A stretch of DNA of 8,666 nucleotides, taken from positions 1 through 8,666 of the forward strand of contig JAJYJP010000035.1 of the NCBI GenBank assembly GCA_021789395.1. The letters are read 5' to 3'. Below the pieces are notes generated by a model, which had not been told where the DNA came from, ran no database searches, and saw nothing but the letters and a program-made list of their open reading frames with translations. Made by a program: the position numbers and the translations under genes. Shown piece by piece: positions 1-4,855 of this stretch (positions within the stretch are counted from its first letter, which is position 1; each line of letters starts with the position of its first letter). Source of the DNA: a bacterium (lineage in GTDB: Bacteria; Patescibacteriota; Minisyncoccia; Moranbacterales; UBA2206).

Positions 1-49
1 CAAGATACTCGCTTAGATAGCGGGCAAAGATATCTTTTTTAGTAGTCAT
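1..49 (-). CDS. 5' end of a leftward gene, possibly an integrase-type transposase (partial)
   Basis: Read on the minus strand from the ATG at 49-47, the frame stays open to the window edge and gives MTTKKDIFARYLSEYL (16 codons). A second in-frame ATG at 55-53 would add two residues (MNM...). The start resembles my recollection of the N-terminus of DDE integrase/transposase proteins common in Patescibacteria, but 16 residues are too few to prove a family. Supporting context is a perfect inverted repeat over the start codon and two copies of a ~20-bp repeat just upstream, both of which suit a mobile-element end. It diverges from the kinase gene that starts at 198. The existence of a gene is moderately likely; the transposase assignment is a guess. 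Confidence 0.4.
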   Translation of the reverse strand, partial: MTTKKDIFARYLSEYL

Positions 50-66
50 ATTCATAATATGACTAC
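42..66 (-). repeat. Perfect 10-bp inverted repeat over the start of the leftward gene
   Basis: GTAGTCATAT (42-51) is the exact reverse complement of ATATGACTAC (57-66), with a 5-nt loop at 52-56. On the minus strand, the ATG at 49-47 lies in the stem and the ATG at 55-53 in the loop. In an RNA copied leftward this hairpin would bury the start region. It could instead be the operator of a dimeric DNA-binding protein. Confidence 0.75.
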
Positions 67-121
67 GGTAACCCAATTTTGAGCTATCCAGTAAACCCTT
101 GGTAACAGTTTTTATGAGCTA
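67..121. repeat. Two direct copies of a ~20-bp imperfect repeat
   Basis: Copy 1 is 67-86 and copy 2 is 101-121, starting 34 bp apart. Each begins GGTAAC and ends GAGCTA on the plus strand, with a T-rich centre. Allowing one single-base gap, about 16 positions agree. They lie between the leftward gene and the promoter at 132. Repeated sites of this kind occur at the ends of some transposable elements as transposase-binding sites; repressor-binding sites are the alternative. Confidence 0.6.
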
Positions 122-131
122 AGAGGTTTTG

Positions 132-160
132 TTGACTTAATAGGAAACTTTGGTTAAAAT
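132..160 (+). promoter_or_regulatory. Sigma70-type promoter for the kinase gene at 198
   Basis: TTGACT (132-137) is followed after exactly 17 bp by TAAAAT (155-160); each box matches the consensus at 5 of 6 bases. Transcription would begin near 167, leaving a leader of about 30 nt that is A/T-rich and has no Shine-Dalgarno sequence. Confidence 0.75.
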
Positions 161-197
161 TGAAAGCGTGTGTTTTTAAATTTAAACTAAATAAAAA

Positions 198-749
198 ATG
201 GCAGAAAAAATCATTATTGGCCTGATCGGAGAATCGGGTTCTGGCAAAGATACGGTGGCGAATTATCTTAAAGAAAAATACAACGCCAAACTGATGCGCT
301 TCGCTGATCCGCTCAAGGAAATTCTGCACATATTTTTTGATAAAATTTCACGCGAGGACCAACAATGGTTGGCTTTGCAACTCAGGGACAGGTTCGGACA
401 CGATATTTTTCCCAAGGCGCTCAAAAGGAGAATTGACAATGAAACGGGTTTGATCGTGATAAATGGGATCAGGTTTTGGGAAGATTACGAATTTATCGAG
501 AAATTCGAAGCCGGCCATACGATTTATGTGACGGCCGACCAAAAAATGAGATGGGAAAGATCGATCAAAAGGAAAGAAAAGACAGATGACGGCGTAAGTT
601 TTGAAAAATTCCAAGAGATGGAACAGGCGGAAACGGAAGTGCTGGTGCCTGAAATCGGGACGAAAGCCGATCACATAATCCGAAACGAAAAAGATTTGGA
701 CTATCTTCTGGCCGAAACGGACAGGATTATGTCTGAAATTAGAAAATGA
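198..749 (+). CDS. P-loop deoxynucleoside monophosphate kinase-like protein
   Basis: A 183-aa cytosolic P-loop kinase of the nucleotide/dephospho-CoA kinase fold, most like phage-type dNMP kinases, which phosphorylate dNMPs to dNDPs. Visible are the Walker A motif GESGSGKDT (residues 11-19), the FADPLKE segment typical of dNMP kinases (35-41), a VINGIR strand-turn at 87-92 in the Walker B region, an Arg/Lys-rich lid near 118-128, and a C-terminal ADHIIRNE strand (158-165). It has its own promoter (132-160) and terminator (754-781), so it is probably a single-gene unit. The ATG at 198 is the first in frame after the promoter; there is no Shine-Dalgarno. It shares length and overall layout with the next gene, suggesting distant paralogy. 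A nucleotide-kinase role fits the downstream dTTP operon, but the substrate cannot be read from the sequence. Dephospho-CoA kinase is less likely. Confidence 0.75.
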   Translation: MAEKIIIGLIGESGSGKDTVANYLKEKYNAKLMRFADPLKEILHIFFDKISREDQQWLALQLRDRFGHDIFPKALKRRIDNETGLIVINGIRFWEDYEFIEKFEAGHTIYVTADQKMRWERSIKRKEKTDDGVSFEKFQEMEQAETEVLVPEIGTKADHIIRNEKDLDYLLAETDRIMSEIRK

Positions 750-753
750 AATC

Positions 754-781
754 GAGCGGGGGTCAAGCCCTCGCTTTTTTT
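754..781 (+). terminator. Rho-independent terminator after the first kinase gene
   Basis: AGCGGGGG (755-762) pairs with CCCTCGCT (768-775), including one G-U pair, around the loop TCAAG. The run of T from 775 to 781 follows. It starts five bases after the stop codon at 747-749 and isolates the first kinase gene from the operon. Confidence 0.88.
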
Positions 782-808
782 GACCAAGAAAATAAAAAAA
801 TGTACAAT
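780..808 (+). promoter_or_regulatory. Sigma70-type promoter of the dTTP operon
   Basis: TTGACC (780-785), a 17-bp spacer and TACAAT (803-808); each box matches the consensus at 5 of 6 bases. The -35 box starts within the T-run of the preceding terminator. Transcription would start near 815, giving a leader of about 17 nt before the ATG at 832, with no Shine-Dalgarno. Confidence 0.75.
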
Positions 809-831
809 AAAATAACTATTAAGATACTTTT

Positions 832-1383
832 ATGGAAAGAAAAATTATTGCTATTCTGGGACTTCCTGGTTCTGGTAAGACGGAAGTCATAAATTACTTG
901 CAGGAAAATTACGGTTGGCCGAAAGTTTATTTTGGCGAACCGACTTTTGATGAAATAAAAAGGAGAGGCTTGGAGATAAATGAAAAAAATGAAAAATTGG
1001 TGCGAGAAGAGTTGCGTGCGCAATTTGGGAAGTTATATTACGCCGATGAAGTGATTAAAAAGATCGAAGCCATTCAAAGTGTTGAAAATATTTTGGTCGA
1101 GAGTCTTTATATGTGGGATGAGTATTTGAAATTTCGCGAAAAATTTGGAAATAGTTTTATCGCTATCGCGGTATATGCTTCGCCGAGGGTCAGGCATGGC
1201 AGACTGCTGAACCGGTTGGAGCGTCCTTTATCCGAGAGTGAAGCGTGGGCTCGCGATAAAGCGCAGATTGAATTTCATAATCAAGGAGGACCGATCGCCA
1301 TGGCGGACCATATGATCATAAATGAATCATCCAGAGAAGAATTGCATCAAAAGATCGACGAAATAATAAAAAATTTAATTTAA
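832..1383 (+). CDS. UPF0200-like P-loop kinase of unknown substrate
   Basis: A 183-aa P-loop protein with Walker A GLPGSGKTE at 10-18. Several segments match the UPF0200 family, best known from archaea and often labelled dephospho-CoA kinase-like: RRGLEIN (44-50), AIAVYASPRVRHGRLLNR (111-128), and the conserved tail around IAMADHMIINESSREEL (155-171). The usual VIDGIR-type strand is replaced by LVESLYMWDEY (88-98), but the Trp and following acidic residue line up with FWED in the kinase gene at 198. It opens the six-gene operon, and dcd starts only 4 nt after its stop. Position suggests a deoxynucleotide-related phosphotransfer or a regulatory role; the sequence alone does not identify a substrate. 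The family call is fairly secure, the function is open. Confidence 0.7.
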   Translation: MERKIIAILGLPGSGKTEVINYLQENYGWPKVYFGEPTFDEIKRRGLEINEKNEKLVREELRAQFGKLYYADEVIKKIEAIQSVENILVESLYMWDEYLKFREKFGNSFIAIAVYASPRVRHGRLLNRLERPLSESEAWARDKAQIEFHNQGGPIAMADHMIINESSREELHQKIDEIIKNLI

Positions 1384-1387
1384 GAAT

Positions 1388-1948
1388 ATGATCCTGTCGG
1401 ACAAAGATATCATCAAAGAAGTTAAGAACGGGGGAATCACAGTCAAGCCGTTTAACAAAAAATACGTCCAGCCGGCCAGTGTTGATTTGCATCTCGATAA
1501 GCAATTTATGGTTTTCAATACAGTCGAAAATTTTGTGATCGATGTAAAGGAGCCAACCAAAAAACTGATGAATAAGGTGGAGATCGGACCGAATGATTAT
1601 TTCATCTTACATCCCAGAGAATTTGCTCTGGGCCTGGTGTTGGAAGAAACTGGTGTTTCTGATAAATTCGTCGGAAGACTGGAAGGAAAAAGTTCTTTGG
1701 GCCGGATCGGTTTAATCATTCACACCACAGCCGGCTATCTTGATCCGGGCAATTCTTTAAAAATGACGCTGGAGCTTTATAACGCCGGACCGCTGCCGAT
1801 CAAGCTTTATTATAAAATGCCGATCGCTCAAATGGCTTTCGAGGCGCTTTCTTCGCCGTGTGATAAACCGTATGGATCAAAGGGCTTGAACAATAAATAT
1901 TACAAAGACATGGAGGTTAAAGCTTCTGAGATGCATAAGAATTTTTAG
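1388..1948 (+). CDS. dcd: dCTP deaminase, possibly bifunctional (dCTP -> dUMP)
   Basis: Deaminates dCTP to dUTP (or, in bifunctional members, directly to dUMP), feeding dTMP synthesis. At 186 aa it has the usual length of a trimeric Dcd. Visible motifs are QPASVDLHL (28-36), GKSSLGRIGL (100-109), HTTAGYLDPG (112-121), the catalytic Glu129 within TLELYN (127-132), and PIAQMAFE (145-152). The HTTAG stretch has Gly where E. coli-type deaminases have the His of VTAHRIDPG. In this it resembles the bifunctional dCTP deaminase/dUTPase enzymes of Mycobacterium and Methanocaldococcus. A separate dUTPase nevertheless closes the same operon. The start lies 4 nt after the preceding stop, with no Shine-Dalgarno; thyA follows after 27 nt. 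Identity as a Dcd is secure; bifunctionality is inference. Confidence 0.92.
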   Translation: MILSDKDIIKEVKNGGITVKPFNKKYVQPASVDLHLDKQFMVFNTVENFVIDVKEPTKKLMNKVEIGPNDYFILHPREFALGLVLEETGVSDKFVGRLEGKSSLGRIGLIIHTTAGYLDPGNSLKMTLELYNAGPLPIKLYYKMPIAQMAFEALSSPCDKPYGSKGLNNKYYKDMEVKASEMHKNF

Positions 1949-1975
1949 GCATTAAAAAATTTAAAAATAAAAAAT

Positions 1976-2791
1976 ATGAAACAATATCTCGAGCTCTTGC
2001 AAACGATAAGAGACGAGGGAGCTTCCAAGGACGATCGGACCGGCACAGGAACGATCAGTAAATTTGGGTACCAATTGCGGTTTGATCTGAATAAAGGATT
2101 TCCTTTGGTAACGACCAAAAAAGTTCATTTAAAATCGATAATTTATGAATTACTATGGTTTCTTAAGGGCGATACCAATATAAAATATTTAAATGACCAC
2201 GGCGTCACGATCTGGGATGAATGGGCGGATGAAAATGGAGATCTGGGACCGATATATGGCAAACAATGGACGGCCTGGGAAGGGAAGGATGGCATCAAGA
2301 TCAATCAGATTGCGGAAGTGGTAGATATGCTAAAAAATAATCCGACTTCCCGCAGGATCATTGTCAGCGGTTGGAACGTGGCGGATTTGCATAATTTGAT
2401 CAAAGGCAAAAAGACCGCGCCGCCGCCTTGCCATACGCTTTTCCAATTTTACGTCTCGGCTGATAATCGATTATCTTGTCAACTTTATCAAAGAAGTGCT
2501 GACGTATTTTTGGGTGTGCCTTTTAATATTGCATCGTACGCGCTCCTGACTATGATGATGGCGCAAGTGTGTGATTTGAAGCTGGGAGAATTCGTGCATA
2601 CTTTCGGCGATGTGCATATTTACAAGAATCATATCGACCAGGTCAATCTGCAGCTTTCCCGGGAACCGCGGCCGTTGCCGACCATGAAAATAAATCCGAA
2701 GGTTAAAGATATTTTCGGCTTTGAATACGAAGACTTCACATTGGAAAATTACGATCCGTATCCGGGCATCAAAGCGCCGATCGCCATTTAA
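1976..2791 (+). CDS. thyA: Thymidylate synthase (ThyA type)
   Basis: Methylates dUMP to dTMP using 5,10-methylene-tetrahydrofolate and releases dihydrofolate. At 271 aa it is slightly longer than E. coli ThyA (264). Visible are the phosphate-binding Arg21 in DDRTGTGT, the nucleophile Cys152 in PPPCHT, the dUMP-binding [20 protein letters not shown] block (172-191), [12 protein letters not shown] (208-219), and the conserved C-terminus IKAPIAI that closes over the active site. A short Lys-rich insertion (about 142-147, IKGKKT) precedes the catalytic Cys. folA starts 6 nt downstream, pairing the enzyme that makes dihydrofolate with the one that reduces it. The leader is A/T-only around the start, with no Shine-Dalgarno. 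Confidence 0.97.
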   Translation: MKQYLELLQTIRDEGASKDDRTGTGTISKFGYQLRFDLNKGFPLVTTKKVHLKSIIYELLWFLKGDTNIKYLNDHGVTIWDEWADENGDLGPIYGKQWTAWEGKDGIKINQIAEVVDMLKNNPTSRRIIVSGWNVADLHNLIKGKKTAPPPCHTLFQFYVSADNRLSCQLYQRSADVFLGVPFNIASYALLTMMMAQVCDLKLGEFVHTFGDVHIYKNHIDQVNLQLSREPRPLPTMKINPKVKDIFGFEYEDFTLENYDPYPGIKAPIAI

Positions 2792-2797
2792 ATTATT

Positions 2798-3280
2798 ATG
2801 CAAAAACCTATTCTGAGTATAATTTGTGCTGTTTCTGAAAACCGGGCGATTGGAAAAAACAATCAGTTGCTTTGGCATATTCCCGAGGACATGGCTCATT
2901 TCAAAAAACTAACTATCGGTCACGCTATCATAATGGGAAGAAAAACTTTTGAATCGATCGGCAAGCCTCTGCCCAATCGAACAAATGTAGTTATCACTTC
3001 CGATCCGGATTATTCGGCCGAAGGAACCATTGTCGCACACACGATAGAAGAGGCGATCGAAAAGGTGAAAGAAATCGAAAAGGAAGAAATTTTCATCATC
3101 GGCGGAGGAAAAATTTATGAGCAGACCATCGATCTGTGCGATAAATTGTACCTGACGGTTGTGGAAGGAAAATTTGAAGCGGATACTTTTTTTCCGGATT
3201 ACTCGAAATTCAGTGTTGTTAGCGAAAAAAGAGGTGCTGATGAAAAATATAAGTATAAATTTTTAGAATTAACAAGATAA
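2798..3280 (+). CDS. folA: Dihydrofolate reductase
   Basis: Reduces dihydrofolate to tetrahydrofolate with NADPH, regenerating the cofactor oxidised by ThyA. The 160-aa length is typical. Visible are the N-terminal strand SIICAVSENRAIGKNNQLLWHIP (7-29, including the Met20-loop region), the catalytic acid Asp31, the NADPH-binding GRKTFESIG segment (47-55) with LPNR (58-61), and the IIGGGKIYE glycine turn (100-108). Asp31 corresponds to E. coli Asp27 and is preceded by Glu30. The stop codon TAA overlaps the ATG of tmk by one base (TAATG), implying translational coupling. There is no sign of a resistance-plasmid origin; this is a chromosomal-type enzyme. Confidence 0.96.
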   Translation: MQKPILSIICAVSENRAIGKNNQLLWHIPEDMAHFKKLTIGHAIIMGRKTFESIGKPLPNRTNVVITSDPDYSAEGTIVAHTIEEAIEKVKEIEKEEIFIIGGGKIYEQTIDLCDKLYLTVVEGKFEADTFFPDYSKFSVVSEKRGADEKYKYKFLELTR

Positions 3281-3972
3281 TGAAAACAAAAAAAGGAAAA
3301 TTTATAGTGATCGACGGCACGGACGGCAGCGGCAAAGCCACTCAAGTTAAACTCTTAGTTGAAAAACTGAAAAAAGCTGGAAAGAAAGTGAAAACGATTG
3401 ATTTTCCCCGTTACTACGATAATTTTTTCGGAAAGTTCGTCGGAGAATGTTTACGCGGAGAATATGGTAATTTTTTGGAAGTAAATCCCTACATAGCTTC
3501 GGTCGTTTATGCGGCCGATCGTTGGGAATCTGGAGAAACAATAAAAAAATGGTTAGCTCAGGGCGATATAGTTATTGCCGACCGCTACGCCAGTTCCAAT
3601 CAGATTCATCAAGGTGGGAAAATTAAGAATGAAAAAGAAAGAAAAAAATTTTTAAATTGGTTGGAAAAAATGGAATTTGAAGCTTTCAAAATTCCAAAAC
3701 CGGACGCTATTATTTATTTGAATGTTCCAGTGGATATCTCGCAAAAATTGCTAGAAGAAAAAGCCATGAAAGATAAGAAAAAATATCTTAAAGGAAAAAA
3801 AGATTTAGCCGAAAGTAGTCCAAAGCATTTGGAAGAATCGCGAGAGAGTGCAATCAAATTGGTGAAAAAAAACAATAGTTGGGTTAGCATTAATTGTGTG
3901 AGGAGGGGGGATTTGATGTCTCGCGAGGAAATAAGCGAAATTGTTTTTAAAAAATTATCGGAACTTATATAA
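3280..3972 (+). CDS. tmk: Thymidylate kinase (dTMP kinase)
   Basis: Phosphorylates dTMP to dTDP with ATP. The 230-aa protein shows the P-loop GTDGSGKATQ (13-22), the DFPRYY motif (41-46), AADRWE (78-83), and the DRYASSNQIHQGGK motif (101-114) that contacts dTMP. A Lys-rich lid follows at about 161-176. The P-loop reads GKAT rather than the common GKST/GKTT; I recall this variant in Patescibacteria thymidylate kinases. It overlaps folA by one base and abuts dut directly (0 nt). The gene is noticeably A/T-rich with many Lys AAA codons: the line 3781-3840 has 19 G/C of 60. Confidence 0.94.
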   Translation: MKTKKGKFIVIDGTDGSGKATQVKLLVEKLKKAGKKVKTIDFPRYYDNFFGKFVGECLRGEYGNFLEVNPYIASVVYAADRWESGETIKKWLAQGDIVIADRYASSNQIHQGGKIKNEKERKKFLNWLEKMEFEAFKIPKPDAIIYLNVPVDISQKLLEEKAMKDKKKYLKGKKDLAESSPKHLEESRESAIKLVKKNNSWVSINCVRRGDLMSREEISEIVFKKLSELI

Positions 3973-4395
3973 ATGAAAATCCAAGTTCAAAAACTCCGTC
4001 CCGATGCCAAGATTCCCGCTTTTGCCCTCAAAGGCGATGCGGGGATGGATCTATTTTCCGTCGCAGATGTAGTACTTAAGCCAGGAGAGCGAATATCTTG
4101 TCCGACCGGAATCGCGATTAAGATTCCGGACGGCTACGCGGGACTCATATGGGACAAGAGTGGTATTTCCCATAAATTTGGAATCAAAACTATAGGCGGC
4201 GTTTTTGACAGCAACTACACTGGAGAATATTTGATCGGACTCATCAATCTTGGCCAAGAAAATTTTGAAATAAAGAAGGGCCAAAAGATTGCCCAGGTGC
4301 TTTTTCAGAAAGTGGAGACGCCGGAAGTGGAAGAGGTGGAAGAATTAGAAAAAACGAACCGTGGTGCAAGGGCTTTCGGGAGCACCGGCGTTTGA
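3973..4395 (+). CDS. dut: dUTP diphosphatase (trimeric dUTPase)
   Basis: Hydrolyses dUTP to dUMP and pyrophosphate, keeping uracil out of DNA and supplying ThyA. The 140-aa length is normal for the trimeric family, and all five motifs are present: I GDAGMDLFS (21-29), II WDKSGIS (60-66), III GGVFDSNYTGE (75-85) with the catalytic Asp79, IV GQKIAQVLF (103-111), and V RGARAFGSTG (130-139), the P-loop-like arm. Small departures are Lys62 in place of the usual Arg in motif II, Asn-Tyr-Thr in motif III where Asp-Tyr-Arg is common, and Ala134 before the Phe of motif V. The ATG directly follows the tmk stop, so it is the last gene of the operon. No clear terminator follows. Confidence 0.95.
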   Translation: MKIQVQKLRPDAKIPAFALKGDAGMDLFSVADVVLKPGERISCPTGIAIKIPDGYAGLIWDKSGISHKFGIKTIGGVFDSNYTGEYLIGLINLGQENFEIKKGQKIAQVLFQKVETPEVEEVEELEKTNRGARAFGSTGV

Positions 4396-4396
4396 C

Positions 4397-4425
4397 TTGA
4401 TTGGAACAAATGTTTTAGATAAAAT
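4397..4425 (+). promoter_or_regulatory. Promoter of the copper cluster, giving a nearly leaderless transcript
   Basis: TTGATT (4397-4402), a 17-bp spacer and TAAAAT (4420-4425), matching the consensus at 4 and 5 of 6 bases. Transcription should begin near 4432, only about 3 nt before the ATG at 4435. An overlapping better -35 box, TTGACT (4392-4397), sits 22 bp from the -10, too far for normal use. The TTGACTTGATTGGAA stretch closely resembles TTGACTTAATAGGAA at 132-146. Confidence 0.6.
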
Positions 4426-4434
4426 ACATAGTGA

Positions 4435-4809
4435 ATGAAAAATTGGAATAAAAAATTTATCAGTTCAGTTCTTGTGGTCGTGGTGTTAGCTTTGGTGAGC
4501 GGGGTTTGCTCAGGCATGTTCGTCATGCCGGCGCACGCCAGCGGCAATATGAATGTTGCGAGTCAGGGCATGAGTCATCAGAATAAAACTGCTTTTCCGT
4601 GCTGCACTGATCGAGATGGCATTACTCATAATTTCGATGTTCCGGCTTTTCATAAAAACCAAAACAAATTAATTTCTCTTGAAAATATTGCCCTCTTTGA
4701 ACCTTCTGTTATCAAAAAAAATCAATCGATTAATTCTTTCCATGCTTCCGATCCGCCGTCTGGATCCGGAACGATATCCGTTATTCATACGATCAACAAA
4801 AAAGAATAA
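4435..4809 (+). CDS. Small secreted Cys/His/Met-containing protein of unknown function
   Basis: A 124-aa protein with a classic export signal: basic MKNWNKK, a hydrophobic core at about 9-24, and an AHA signal peptidase I site at 33-35, predicting cleavage before Ser36. The mature ~89-aa part begins with a Met/His segment (NMNVASQGMSHQNK, 38-51), then an adjacent Cys56-Cys57 pair and further His residues (65, 73). It ends in a polar, Pro/Gly-containing tail. No transmembrane segment or recognised domain follows the signal. It is the first gene after the promoter at 4397 and precedes the HMA/cupredoxin membrane protein by 46 nt, so a role in extracytoplasmic copper binding or delivery is a reasonable inference. 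I do not recognise the family. Confidence 0.7.
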   Translation: MKNWNKKFISSVLVVVVLALVSGVCSGMFVMPAHASGNMNVASQGMSHQNKTAFPCCTDRDGITHNFDVPAFHKNQNKLISLENIALFEPSVIKKNQSINSFHASDPPSGSGTISVIHTINKKE

Positions 4810-4812
4810 CTT

Positions 4813-4852
4813 TTTCTACTTTATCGGTGTAATTAATTAAGTAGAAATTTTT
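4813..4852 (+). promoter_or_regulatory. Inverted repeat plus T-run: attenuator, weak terminator or operator
   Basis: TTTCTACTT (4813-4821) is the exact reverse complement of AAGTAGAAA (4839-4847), separated by 17 nt and followed by TTTTT (4848-4852). The loop contains the palindrome TAATTAATTA (4830-4839), whose last base enters the right arm. The hairpin lies between the small secreted gene and the start codon at 4856. The stem is A/U-rich, so as a terminator it would be leaky; it could also modulate translation start or bind a regulator. Confidence 0.5.
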
Positions 4853-4855
4853 ACA

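Noticed and set aside
198..4395. Recoding of UGA as glycine, known in some Patescibacteria
   Set aside because: The genes at 198 and 3973 end naturally at TGA with correct family lengths, and no in-frame TGA interrupts any gene.
4396..4434. A terminator after dut
   Set aside because: No stem followed by a T-run is visible between the dut stop and the next start; only promoter-like sequence is present.
4435..4539. A lipoprotein signal at Cys25 of the small secreted protein
   Set aside because: The residues before Cys25 (VSGV) do not form a lipobox, since Val at -1 is not allowed. The AHA site at 33-35 is a better signal peptidase I site.
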